A DNA stretch of 64,000 nt, taken from Falsiroseomonas sp051433195 (GTDB lineage Bacteria > Pseudomonadota > Alphaproteobacteria > Acetobacterales > Acetobacteraceae). This document shows, one piece after another, positions 45,401 through 54,255 of this stretch; positions within the stretch are counted from its first letter, which is position 1, and each line of letters begins with the position of its first letter. Location of the stretch: contig NZ_JBHMFT010000008.1 in the NCBI RefSeq assembly GCF_051433195.1, positions 62,001 through 126,000 on the forward strand, read 5' to 3'. Below the pieces are notes generated by a model. It was not told the origin of the DNA. It searched no databases and saw only the letters and a list, made by a program, of their open reading frames with translations. The position numbers were made by a program, and so were the translations under genes.

Positions 45401-46019
45401 CGTGCATCCCTTCGCCGCGCCGGGCTTCGTGCAGCGCCGGCTGCCGTTCGGCGTGAAGCTGCAACGCCTCGGCCGCTCGCCGCTGGAGGGTGCGCCGCAG
45501 CTCGGCCTGCCGACGCTGTCGCTGAACGGCGCACCGCTGCCGCAGGCGGAGACGCTGACGGAGTTCTTCCCGGTCGCCGAATACCTCGACGTGCCGGAGA
45601 ACGAGCGCCTGACCCGGCCCGGCTTCCAGCGCATGGCGGCCGGCGTGCAGGCCGCCGGCAGCGGCGGCTTCACCTGCGCGCAGCCGATCCAGGTCGACGT
45701 GGAGTACGAGGAGGTGCCGCTTGGCGAGTCCGGCAGCCTGGCGGTCGCCATGGTGCCGGACGGGCTCGCCATCCTCGGCCTGCTGGCGGATGCCGCCGCC
45801 GCGCGCTCGGATCTCCGCCGCGCCGAGCGCTTCGCGATGCCCAGGCCTGAGAAGGTGCGCCTGAAGGTCGGCGACTGGTCGGTGGCGGAGGTGGGCACGC
45901 TCGCCCCCCGCGCCACCGCGGCGCCGTCCTGGGCCGCCGCCTCCCCCGCCGCGCTTCGGGCGATGGGGGTGGTGCCGGCCGATGCGCTGCTGGTCGAGAC
46001 CTTCGAGCTCGGGGGCTGA
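42471..46019 (+). CDS. DUF6603-like giant beta-rich protein
   Basis: 1182 aa, no signal peptide. The first ~190 residues are helical (RRELGLPPGPPPDM, then long Ala/Leu/Glu stretches). From about residue 220 to 990 the sequence alternates short beta strands with Gly turns, with runs such as KGIGVSLDLGLVSGGGYLLL and ISLGASFGLDALIHTSP, as in a long beta-sheet solenoid or barrel. The last 180 residues differ and include FAAPGFVQRRLPFGVKLQRL. I assign it to DUF6603 from memory of such proteins; no function is known to me. The start and stop overlap the neighbours (TGATG on both sides), so it is strictly coupled to the phosphatase and to the next giant. Confidence 0.6.
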   Translation: MPAGPHIPGPVSTLARWTRLALDGMRRAAESPALLAHVRRELGLPPGPPPDMPALIDDIRLQEKKLTEAEAEDAALDDALFEMLNGLGEIRRLAERLLGSGDLGDKAADTVYALCSLLAAETVRAEYPLAHAVLRLLMLGYERLEEAPRLDPVAIFHRLSGKAERDGLRRFGGDDALAGLAAPALLLILRALAAKTAPGAADVRALPPGAIYLSPGEAGGIAFATGWEPVPPAPDAPASVGEVQDLLARAISASFGGALHVKGKDGPAATVKLDFVISALALDAEDGGPGFLFRAGTLIADGELDLPKPEGSLGKRKLKLKAKENSAATLLWRSADNTLDPSGDTGLPDVELSVQLDGVPDVPAFRIGTAGKSRLDLRSVAAGGRIGKNGTGLFLKVTDAELVLQPGDAGGLIGDIFGALGAGKLAAKLSAQLLLDAKRGFLVDGAAGLKIRLASGLGAGDAASAAAIRADYIDLELGPGKKGGIALGIRSAGSFRLGPPALGHFGASLDRFGFDVEFAGKEKGGLKLQPPKGIGVSLDLGLVSGGGYLLLDFEKGEFAGALDLTLCGWIAVKAIVILSTRPPGSTFGEAPPPYAFFALVYARFPGGLELFLRLTLNAVGGMIGLHHGFDEAALLAALPSGAMDDVLFPENPVGDAPRIISTLKTIFPIRRDAMTIGLMAELGWGSDQISSVRLGIILPFDNWGGDRRTSLDRIILLGRLAIECFRSLPDPIRFSIKVDVVGVIQFSPAQLRLYGQLRDSRLGPIAIQGSAALSFGFGDNAHFLISVGGFHPRYEPKPDWLPAMDRVGATYDIGLVKAWVRGYLAVAAGTLQFGAEFGIRYKFGPISLGASFGLDALIHTSPCFRFEVAVRGAADISFRGRRLLGVSFEGELSGPGAWRLKGHAEAKILFFTVEVSFDERWGDDPAPQPPVITLSELRALLERDLAARENWVVALPSGTPTMLTFAEGLPPKAGEIVVHPFAAPGFVQRRLPFGVKLQRLGRSPLEGAPQLGLPTLSLNGAPLPQAETLTEFFPVAEYLDVPENERLTRPGFQRMAAGVQAAGSGGFTCAQPIQVDVEYEEVPLGESGSLAVAMVPDGLAILGLLADAAAARSDLRRAERFAMPRPEKVRLKVGDWSVAEVGTLAPRATAAPSWAAASPAALRAMGVVPADALLVETFELGG

Positions 46020-49000
46020 TGGCGATGCAGCGCTACCATTTCTTCTCCTGGGTGCGCCGCGGTCTCGGCAGTTCGCTCGCGCCTGCGGCGGGCGGCCCTC
46101 CGGCGCGCGGCACGGCGGAGCTGGCGGTCGGCATCACCCTGGCCGGGGAGAACATCACCCAGATCCGCCGCTTCCTGATGCTGGGGCCGGGAGACGTCCT
46201 CGGCCTCGACCCAAGGCTGATCGTGCGGCAGGAGCCACGGCCCGGCACACGCGACTTCGAGCCGAACATGCTGGCCGCGGTCGAATTCGACCCGCCGGAC
46301 CTGCCCTGGATCGTCGCCACCACCCAACCCGAGCAGGACCAGCTGCGGCCCTGGCTCGTCCTCGTCGTGCTGGACCGCGACCGGGTGCCGGGGGTCCGCG
46401 TGCGACCGGGCCGGCCGCTGCCCTATGTCGAGGTGCCGGATGGCGAGTTGCCCGACCTGACGCAGTCCTGGGCCTGGGCGCATGGCCAGCGCCTGGCGCT
46501 CGATGGCGGCACGGGTGATGCGGCGGAGATGGCGCGGCGGCCGGAGCTGAACGTCTCGCGCCTGGTCTGCCCGCGACGCCTTGTCGCGGACCGGCGCTGG
46601 CTCGCCTGCGTGGTGCCGGCCTGGGACGCGGGACGGCGCGCGGGCCTCGGGGAGGCGGCCGGCAACCCGGACGCGCCGCTCACCGAGGCCTGGCAGCCTG
46701 GCCAGGCCGCGATCCTGCCCGTCTATCACCACTGGGAGTTCGAGACCGGCGAGGATGGCGATTTCGAGGTGCTGGCCCGCCGCCTCACCCCCGCGCCCGC
46801 CACCATCCCGCCGGCCGGCAGCGAGGAGGCACGCCGCGGCCTGGTCTGGCTCGGCGCCGCCGATGGGCGCGCGGATACCCTGGCCGCGCTACCGCCCGGT
46901 GGCGACAGGGCGGAAATCCGGCAGGAAGCGCCGCTGGAGGTTCCCGGGCGGGAGGTGAGCCCGCAGGAGGTCCCGCAGGCCTTCGTCGAGGCGGTCCGCC
47001 GCGCCACCACGCCCGCCGAGCCCGGGCCCGACGGCCTGGCGGAGCTCCTGCCCCCGCTGCACGGCGCCGCGCATGTCCGGCGCGACGCAGCGGATCCGGC
47101 CCGCATGGGCACGGCGTGGTTCGACGAGTTGAACCTCGACCCGCGCACCCGCATCGCCGCGCGGCTCGGTGCCGACACCGTCCGCCGCACCCAGGAGGAC
47201 CTGATGCAGGCCGCCTGGGAGCAGGTGGGAGAGGTGCTGGCGGCGAATGCGCAGCTCGACCGCGGGCGGCTGGCCGCGCTGGTCAACACGCGCCTGGTGG
47301 AGCGGCACGTCCGGCGCCTGCGGCCGGAACGCGTGCTGGCCATCACCTCCGTCCTGCATGCGCGGACCTTCCCGGTGCGCACGGGCCAGCCCGCCGCGCT
47401 GACGGTGGCCGGCGAGATTGCCCGGACCAGCCTGCCCGACCGCGCCTTCGATGCCGCCGCACGCCGCCTCGCCAGCCCCGCCGGGCGGCTGATGCGCCTG
47501 GCCGAGCGCTCGCTCGCGGCACGCGACCTGCCCGCCGCCGGCGCCCGCCATGCCGCATCGCGCGGGCTGGCCGCCGCGTTGCTGCGCAGCGAGGCCAGTG
47601 CCGACCCGTCGTTGCGTGGGCGGGACGGCCTCACCGGCTTCAGCCCGGCCGAGGAGGCGCTGCGGCAGGGGATCACGGAGATCCGCCTGGGGCGGGAGGT
47701 GATCGGGATGGACCGGCTGCGGGAGGGTGGTGGCGCGCTCGACCGCGCGGATCGGCCACGCGCCGATCTCGGCCGCATCGGCGTGCTGCCGGAAAGCCGC
47801 ATCGCCGAGTTCCAGAGCTTCGCCGCCGCCCAGGGCACGGGGCTGGCCGAGGTGGTCGGCCAGGTGGCGGAGATGCTCGCCGTCGCGCCTCGTGCCGCGG
47901 CGGTCGCCCTGCAACGGGAGGGCGGCACGCAGCGCCTCGTCGCACTCGAGCCGACGCAGGAACGCGGCGCCACCACGCTCTCCATCGTGGATGCCGCCGG
48001 CCGGCGGCAGGAGCTGCTGACGGCGGTCGGCAGCGGCGTGCGCGACATCGCCGGCGCGGTGGAGGTCGCCCGCAGCGCCTCCGTCGGCCTGCTCGATGCC
48101 GTGCGGGAAGGGCGGCGCGCGACGGTGACCGAGCGGATGGAGGGCGGCAGTTCCGTGCTACGGCTGCGCCTGGCCGAGGCCGTCGTGCCGCAACGCGTCG
48201 ACGAGCGGCGCTTCGACTTCCGCACCCGGCGACGGGCCGGCACGGCGGAGACCACCATTCCCCGCGGCGGGGCCGCCGACATCCTGCTGCGCGGGCGCGA
48301 GGTGGCGCGGGAGCGTCGCGACATTCCGGTCTTCGACGTTGGCGGCGACACGACGCCGCTGTTCGACACGGTGCTGGCCCTGCCGGAGCGCGACCCGGCG
48401 GCAGTGCGCCGCGTGGAACTCGCCTTTTCGCGCCTCGAACTGCCGCCTGTCGTGCCCGCCGCCGTGCTGCGGGGCGTGCCGGACGGGCTGCCCGCTTTGG
48501 CCGAGCGCCTGCGCGCCGCCATCCACCCGCCGCGCGTCATCGGACGCAGGCTCGGCGCGCAGATCGCCATCCCGGGATGGCTCGGCGCCGGGCGCGCGCC
48601 GCTCGACCCGATCATGGCGGCGCCCGAGTTGCGCGCGCCGCTGGCCGACCTGCTCGCCGCCTTCGCGCCGGACCAGATGCTGCCGCGCGAGCTTTCCCTG
48701 CCACCGGACGGCGTCGCGGCGCTGGAGGCGAACAACCGCTTCATCGCCGCCTTCATGGTCGGCGCGAACCACGAGTTGAACCGGGAACTGCTCTGGCGGA
48801 TCTACCCGACGGATGGACGCGGGACCTCCCTGACCCGGTTCTGGAACTGGCGCGACCCGGCGCGGCTCGACTGCCGCGACATCCATGCCTGGCCGGCCGG
48901 CGGGCCGCTCGCCGCGCGGCTTGCCTCGGGCGAGGCGCGCATCGCGCTGGTGCTGCGCGGCAACCTGCTGCGGCGCTATCCAGGCACCCAGGTGCTGGCC

Positions 49001-49429
49001 TGGAAGGCAGGCGACGACGGCAAGCTGGTGCAGGTCAACCCGGCGCAGCCCCGGGACACGCTGCGCGAGACGCTGTTCCGCCTAAGGATCGAGCCTGACA
49101 TCACCGTGGTCGGCCTCGACATCGGGGAGGAGGAGCTGCGGGCGGACCCGCGCTGGCGCTTCGTGGTGCAGGAACCGACCACCGAGCCGCGCTTCGGGCT
49201 GGACGCGCCGGAAACGCCCTCCGGCGGGCGGCGCCGCGGCTTCCGCGGCCAGGCGCAGGCCAATGACCTGAACTGGCAGCAGACCGCGACGCCGCCCGGC
49301 CAGCATCTCGACCCCGCCCGCGTGCCGGGCGCCGGACAGACCGCTGCCGCCCTCGCCGGGCTGCTGCTGCAGCGGCCGGTGCGGGTGCTGATCGCCGCCG
49401 CGGCGCTGTTGCCGGAAAAGCCGGGCTAG
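46019..49429 (+). CDS. Giant protein of unknown function (1136 aa)
   Basis: Not recognised. Visible landmarks are an aromatic N-terminus (YHFFSWVRRGLG), a Trp/Pro-rich segment at residues 80-120 with EFDPPDLPWIVATTQPEQ and LRPWLVLVVLDRD, an Arg/Ala-rich helical middle, and near residue 920 the pair NRELLWRIYPTDGRGT and RFWNW. The C-terminus ends in a helical LLLQRPVRVLIAAAALLP. No export signal, no membrane span in the core and no nucleotide-binding motif. The start overlaps the DUF6603-like stop. The Trp- and Pro-rich segments look conserved by design and suggest a structural binding surface, which is inference. Confidence 0.6.
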   Translation: MAMQRYHFFSWVRRGLGSSLAPAAGGPPARGTAELAVGITLAGENITQIRRFLMLGPGDVLGLDPRLIVRQEPRPGTRDFEPNMLAAVEFDPPDLPWIVATTQPEQDQLRPWLVLVVLDRDRVPGVRVRPGRPLPYVEVPDGELPDLTQSWAWAHGQRLALDGGTGDAAEMARRPELNVSRLVCPRRLVADRRWLACVVPAWDAGRRAGLGEAAGNPDAPLTEAWQPGQAAILPVYHHWEFETGEDGDFEVLARRLTPAPATIPPAGSEEARRGLVWLGAADGRADTLAALPPGGDRAEIRQEAPLEVPGREVSPQEVPQAFVEAVRRATTPAEPGPDGLAELLPPLHGAAHVRRDAADPARMGTAWFDELNLDPRTRIAARLGADTVRRTQEDLMQAAWEQVGEVLAANAQLDRGRLAALVNTRLVERHVRRLRPERVLAITSVLHARTFPVRTGQPAALTVAGEIARTSLPDRAFDAAARRLASPAGRLMRLAERSLAARDLPAAGARHAASRGLAAALLRSEASADPSLRGRDGLTGFSPAEEALRQGITEIRLGREVIGMDRLREGGGALDRADRPRADLGRIGVLPESRIAEFQSFAAAQGTGLAEVVGQVAEMLAVAPRAAAVALQREGGTQRLVALEPTQERGATTLSIVDAAGRRQELLTAVGSGVRDIAGAVEVARSASVGLLDAVREGRRATVTERMEGGSSVLRLRLAEAVVPQRVDERRFDFRTRRRAGTAETTIPRGGAADILLRGREVARERRDIPVFDVGGDTTPLFDTVLALPERDPAAVRRVELAFSRLELPPVVPAAVLRGVPDGLPALAERLRAAIHPPRVIGRRLGAQIAIPGWLGAGRAPLDPIMAAPELRAPLADLLAAFAPDQMLPRELSLPPDGVAALEANNRFIAAFMVGANHELNRELLWRIYPTDGRGTSLTRFWNWRDPARLDCRDIHAWPAGGPLAARLASGEARIALVLRGNLLRRYPGTQVLAWKAGDDGKLVQVNPAQPRDTLRETLFRLRIEPDITVVGLDIGEEELRADPRWRFVVQEPTTEPRFGLDAPETPSGGRRRGFRGQAQANDLNWQQTATPPGQHLDPARVPGAGQTAAALAGLLLQRPVRVLIAAAALLPEKPG

Positions 49430-49437
49430 GAGCCGCC

Positions 49438-52400
49438 ATGCCACTCGAGCTGGACCGCTTTCGCGATGCCCGCCAGGCGGCCGAGACCGCGGCGCGGGAG
49501 GCCGAGGCGCTCGGACTTCGCGCCGCCGCCGCCGAACACGCGGCGCGGCGCGCGCACGGCGCGGGCAATGCGGTGGCGGCCGCGGCCAGCGATCAGGTGG
49601 CGCACGACCTGCGGGCGCAGCGGGCGGAGGCGCTGCGCCTGCGGCTGGAGCGGACCGCCGAGATCGGACAGCTCCTCGGCGGGATGGATCGCCGTGCGGA
49701 AACGCTGATCGGAACGCTCTCCACCCGCCATCCCGTGGCGCTGCTGCCGGTGCGGATCGAGACCCGCTTCGACCGCGACGCGGCCGGCGCCGTCGCGGCC
49801 CTGCGGGTGCGAATCTTCCCCGACCAGATCCACCTGCACCAGCACCGCGCCGTGCTGACGCCCGCCGAGGTCGCGTCGGGCCGGGCCTATTGGACGGCGC
49901 TGCATGCGGACCCGGCGGCCGCGGCCACGGCCTGGGCTGCGCTGGTGGATGCGGTGGCGCGGCCGGAGCGGGCGGCCTTCGTCATGGACCGCCTGCGCCC
50001 GCGCAACACGCCGCCCGCCGCGCCCGATTTCCCCGAGGTCGAGGCGATCGATGCCGGCGGCCCGGTTCCGGCGCAGGCCCGGCTGCTGCCGACCCGCTGG
50101 CTCGTCCTGCTCTGCGACGCGGACTGGACTGTCTTCCACCGGGCGTGGGGCGAGCCGATCCCGGACAGCCTCGCCGCCGCCCCCTTCGGCGAGGCCCTGC
50201 AGGAGGCCGAGGACGCGGCAGACGATGACGCGGCGGAGGCCGATGACGAGGCCCCGCCGCCCGTGCCGGGCGAGGCGCCCCCGCCCGCGCCGGACACGGC
50301 GGCGCAGCGCGATGCCGAGGATTTCGCCTGGGTCACCGATTTCGCGCGGGCGCAGGCGGTCGGCATGGCGCTGACGATCCCACAGGCGGATCTCGCGGGG
50401 CGCGCTTTGGCTGGCGGCGTGCCGCGGCTGGTCGTGCTGGGCGTCGACTGGACCATGACGCCGGAGGAAGCGGCGCAGCGCCTCGCCGCGCAGCTGGAGG
50501 CGCATGGCTACGCGGACGGCCTGGAGTTCCTCGCACCCGGCACGCCGACCAACGCCCGCAGCGGCGGCGCGGAGCGTCGGGCGGAGCAGGCGCAGCGCTT
50601 CGATCCGGCGCCCTGGGCTGCGCTGGCCGCGACGCCGCTGCCCGCCGAGGCCGAGGCCTCGCGACTTGCCCTCGCCCTTGGCATCGAGCCCGCCCTGGCG
50701 CCGGTGCTTGCCCGCTTCCCGGGTGGAACCGCCGACCGGGAGACGGTGCCGCGCGAGGCGAACACCGCGCTCTGGGGCGCCGTCTTCGGCTTCTGGTTCG
50801 CCGAGCTGCTGGACGGCATGGTGCCGGAGCCGATGCTGGATGCGCTGCGCAGCCATGTGCGGGACTTTCTCCGCCCCGCCGGCCCGCTTCCGGCGCTGCG
50901 CATCGGCCGGCAGCCCTACGGCCTGCTGCCGGTGCTCGGCCTGCCGATCCGCCGTGAGCAGGAAGCCGCCTTCGCCGCCTGGCCGGCATTCGAGGCCGGG
51001 CTGGCGCGGATGCTCGGCCGCATGCGGGGCTGGGCGGAGGCGCCCTCGCTGCCCGGCGCCGCCGCATCCCGCCCGCTGGATGCGCTGCCCGGCATGGCCA
51101 ATATCCCGCGCGGCGAGGACACGCCGGATGTGCTGGCCGCCATCCTGAAGCGCGGCCCGGTCGCGGCGCGCGGGGCGGTGCGGCTGACCATCGGCGAATG
51201 GAGCCGCCTGCACTCCACCGCGGCGAAGGACGAGGCGGCCAGGCTCCATGCGCTGCGGGTCGGCGCGATCTTCGCCGATCTCGGCCTGTCGCAGGAACGG
51301 CTGATGGTGTCGGAGCGCACCACCCTGCCGCGCATCCTGCCCGAGCGCACGCCGGTGCCGATGCGCGGCCTGCCCTGGGTGGCCGCCGAGTTGGCCGACT
51401 CCGACGCGCCGCGTCGCGCCTATGAAAAGCTTGCGGCACGGCTCGAAGGGTTGAGCCGCAGCCGGGACGACGACCAGGAGGACCGGAACCGGGCGATGCT
51501 CGCCCAGTCCGCCGACCAGTTCGACACGCTCTATGAGGCGCTGCTGTTCGTCTCCGCCGCGCATGAGGTGGAGAAGCTGGTCCTGAAGCTGGTGCTGGAC
51601 CTGCCGCGCCAGGCCGGCATCGCCGCCACGCAGCGCTTCGCCACCGAGATGGCGGGCATCGAGGCCACGCCGGCGGCAAGCGCCCTGTTGCAGGTCGAGA
51701 CGCCCTGGCAGGCTCTCGGCCTGCAGCGGGCCGGCGCGGCGACGAGCCTGGCGCAGGAGGTGCATGCCGGGCTGGAGGCGGTCCGCCACCTGCCGCCGCA
51801 AGCCGTGGCGCCCGAGACCGGCTTCCGCGACCTGCATGCGCAGCGCCAGGCGGCGGAGATCCTGGCCGATCGCCCCGCGGCGGAGCTGGACCACGCGCTG
51901 CGCGGGCTGCTCGACTGCGGCTCGCACCGGCTGGATGCCTGGATCACCTCGCTCGCCACGCGCCGGCTCGAGGCGCTGCGCGGGCCCACGCGGCAGGGGC
52001 TGCACCTTGGCGGCTGGGGGATCGTGCACGACCTGCGCCCCGACCCGGCCGGGGAGGCCAGCGAGGGCTTCGTGCAGGTGCCGACTCTGCGGCACGGCGC
52101 GGCGGCCGCGGTGATGCGGGCCGCGCACATGGCGAACCGTGACGATTCACCGGAGGCCTTCGCGGTGCGGCTCGATTCCGCGCGCGTCCGGGATGCGCTG
52201 GCGATCTCGGAGGGGGTGGCGCAGGGCCAGCCGGCGGGCGCGCTGCTTGGCTACCGCCTGGAGAAGCGCCTGCTGGAGGACAAGCTGCGGGCGAAGTTCA
52301 TCGGCCCGCTGCGCCGCCTCTGCCCCCTGCCCGGCGCCGCGGCGGTGGTGGCGCCCGTGCCGGCGGCGGTGGAGTCGATGCCGCCGGCCGGCGTCGTGGA

Positions 52401-54252
52401 TGGCCTGGCGCTCGCCACGCTGTGGCAGGAACGCGACAATGACGCGGCCTTCTTCGCCAGGCTCCGCCCGCATGCGGGGTTCGACCTGGCCGACCCCGAT
52501 CTTGCCGCGCTGCGGACGCATCTGCAGGCGCTGCTGGAACTGGCCGACGCCTTCGGCGACCTCTGGTCCTTCGAGGCGGTGCACCACCTGGCCTCCGGCA
52601 ACCTCGACCGCGCGGCCGCGGCGATGGCGGTCACGGACCGCCAGGCGCAGCCGCCCGAGGCCCAGGGCGTGCGCACGCCGCGCGAGGCCTGGGGCTACAC
52701 CCAGAAGCTGCTCTGGCTGCGCCCGGCCGATTCGACTGCCGAAGGCTGGCCCGACGATGCCGCGGCGGAGGCTGAGCCAGTGGGCAACGCCATCGCCGCG
52801 TCCCTGCTCGGCCCGCCGGACCGCTTCGCGCTGGCCGGCGAGGTGGTTGCCGCGGACGGCACGGCGACGCCATTGCCCGGGCTTGCGCTGACCGACCTCG
52901 GCCTGTCTCCGCTCGGCCTGCTGCGCCTGGCCGAGGCCGAGGCGGAAGGCGGGCTCTCGCGGCTGGAAGCGCGGGCGGACGCGGTGCTGGAACGCCGTGC
53001 CGCACCCCTGCCGGCCGGCGGGCGCGTGCGGATGCTGCCCGACCCGCCCGCGGGGGCCGAGGCGTTCGGGCTGGGCGCCCTGCTCGCGCTGCTCATCGCC
53101 GCGCGCGAAGCCCTGTTCGATCGTCCTGCCGCGACCTGCCGCGACATCGTCCCGCCGCGCGGCCCCGTAGCCGATGGCGTCGAGCGGGCCACGCTGCGGC
53201 CCCGCATCCAGGTGCTTGAGAACGCGGTCGCCAACGCAGTTGCGGCGCTGGATGCCGCGGCGGACCGCACCGCGCGGCTGGAGGCGCTGCGCACCGCCTC
53301 GGCCCTGGCGGAGGTGCCCGCGCTCGTCCACGCGGACCCGGCACCGGAGCGCATGGCCGAGGAGGCCGTGGCGCTTGCGGTCGAAGCCGCCCGCGCCTCG
53401 CTGGAGGCGCTCCGCCAGCGCTGCGCGACGCGGCTCGCCGATGCAACGCAGGCCGAAGCCGAGGCGACCGAATCACCCGGCGAGGCCGTGGCCGCCGATG
53501 CCGAGGCGATCCGCCGGGTCTTCGGCGCCGGCTTTCCCGTCCTGCCGCCCTTCACCCTGCCGCTCGGGGAGGCGGCCGCCTGCAAGGCGAGCCTCGGCCA
53601 GCGGGCGGCGCTGCTCGGCCCCGGCGGCGCCTTCGAGATCGTGCGCTGGCAGCGCGCCATGGCGATGGTGCGGCCACGCATGCGCGCGCTGCTGGGCGCG
53701 CTCGATGCGGCGAGCCTCACCGGGCACGAGGCCGGGGCCACGGCGAGCCTGGTCCAGCTTCCGTTGCAGCCGGGACAGCGCTGGGCCGCGCTGCCCTTCG
53801 CCGATCCCGAAAGGCCGCCGCGCGCGACCCTGCTCGCCGCCGTGCTGCTGGGCGACACGGGGGCCGCGGATGCGGCGCTGGACGCGCCGCTGGCCGGCTT
53901 CGCCATCGATTCCTGGGTGGAAGCGATCCCGGAGCGGCGCGTCACCACCTCCATCACCTTCCACCACGACGCGCCCGGCGCCAGGCCACCGCAATCCATC
54001 CTGCTCGCGCTCGATCCCGGGCTCGGCGCCCAGGGCTGGTCGACCGACGCGCTGCTCGCGGCGGTGCGGGAGGCCTTCGACCTCGCGCGGCTGCGGTTGC
54101 TGGCGCCGGAGGATATCGCGGGCCATGGCGCCGTGCTCCCGACGACGCTGGTGCCGCGCAACGTCGCGGGCCGGTCGGTTTCGGTGGATCTCGCGACGAA
54201 GTTCGACAAGGTGAACCTGACGCTGTCGGCCCTGGTGGCCGGGAGGGAGTGA
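49438..54252 (+). CDS. Giant protein of unknown function (1604 aa)
   Basis: The largest gene in the window; not recognised. Residues 1-90 are an Ala/Arg/Glu-rich helix likely to form a coiled coil, then STRHPVALLPVRIETRF opens a globular part. Residues 254-296 are an acidic Pro-rich linker (runs of D, E and PPP). Later landmarks are RIGRQPYGLLPV near 487, GGWGIVHDLRPD near 858, RVRDALAISEGVAQGQ with ALLGYRLEKRLL near 916-945, and a C-terminal part with VEAIPERRVTTSITFHHD and PPQSILLALDPG. No signal peptide and no catalytic motif that I know. AGGAG precedes the ATG, 8 bases after the previous stop. Modular build and size suggest a scaffold. Confidence 0.6.
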   Translation: MPLELDRFRDARQAAETAAREAEALGLRAAAAEHAARRAHGAGNAVAAAASDQVAHDLRAQRAEALRLRLERTAEIGQLLGGMDRRAETLIGTLSTRHPVALLPVRIETRFDRDAAGAVAALRVRIFPDQIHLHQHRAVLTPAEVASGRAYWTALHADPAAAATAWAALVDAVARPERAAFVMDRLRPRNTPPAAPDFPEVEAIDAGGPVPAQARLLPTRWLVLLCDADWTVFHRAWGEPIPDSLAAAPFGEALQEAEDAADDDAAEADDEAPPPVPGEAPPPAPDTAAQRDAEDFAWVTDFARAQAVGMALTIPQADLAGRALAGGVPRLVVLGVDWTMTPEEAAQRLAAQLEAHGYADGLEFLAPGTPTNARSGGAERRAEQAQRFDPAPWAALAATPLPAEAEASRLALALGIEPALAPVLARFPGGTADRETVPREANTALWGAVFGFWFAELLDGMVPEPMLDALRSHVRDFLRPAGPLPALRIGRQPYGLLPVLGLPIRREQEAAFAAWPAFEAGLARMLGRMRGWAEAPSLPGAAASRPLDALPGMANIPRGEDTPDVLAAILKRGPVAARGAVRLTIGEWSRLHSTAAKDEAARLHALRVGAIFADLGLSQERLMVSERTTLPRILPERTPVPMRGLPWVAAELADSDAPRRAYEKLAARLEGLSRSRDDDQEDRNRAMLAQSADQFDTLYEALLFVSAAHEVEKLVLKLVLDLPRQAGIAATQRFATEMAGIEATPAASALLQVETPWQALGLQRAGAATSLAQEVHAGLEAVRHLPPQAVAPETGFRDLHAQRQAAEILADRPAAELDHALRGLLDCGSHRLDAWITSLATRRLEALRGPTRQGLHLGGWGIVHDLRPDPAGEASEGFVQVPTLRHGAAAAVMRAAHMANRDDSPEAFAVRLDSARVRDALAISEGVAQGQPAGALLGYRLEKRLLEDKLRAKFIGPLRRLCPLPGAAAVVAPVPAAVESMPPAGVVDGLALATLWQERDNDAAFFARLRPHAGFDLADPDLAALRTHLQALLELADAFGDLWSFEAVHHLASGNLDRAAAAMAVTDRQAQPPEAQGVRTPREAWGYTQKLLWLRPADSTAEGWPDDAAAEAEPVGNAIAASLLGPPDRFALAGEVVAADGTATPLPGLALTDLGLSPLGLLRLAEAEAEGGLSRLEARADAVLERRAAPLPAGGRVRMLPDPPAGAEAFGLGALLALLIAAREALFDRPAATCRDIVPPRGPVADGVERATLRPRIQVLENAVANAVAALDAAADRTARLEALRTASALAEVPALVHADPAPERMAEEAVALAVEAARASLEALRQRCATRLADATQAEAEATESPGEAVAADAEAIRRVFGAGFPVLPPFTLPLGEAAACKASLGQRAALLGPGGAFEIVRWQRAMAMVRPRMRALLGALDAASLTGHEAGATASLVQLPLQPGQRWAALPFADPERPPRATLLAAVLLGDTGAADAALDAPLAGFAIDSWVEAIPERRVTTSITFHHDAPGARPPQSILLALDPGLGAQGWSTDALLAAVREAFDLARLRLLAPEDIAGHGAVLPTTLVPRNVAGRSVSVDLATKFDKVNLTLSALVAGRE

Positions 54253-54255
54253 GCG

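Noticed and set aside
49426..52128. 900-codon open frame opposite the 1604-aa giant
   Set aside because: Shadow composition (Arg, Gly, Gln, His rich) and no start signal; the plus-strand frame has a good Shine-Dalgarno and tight coupling.
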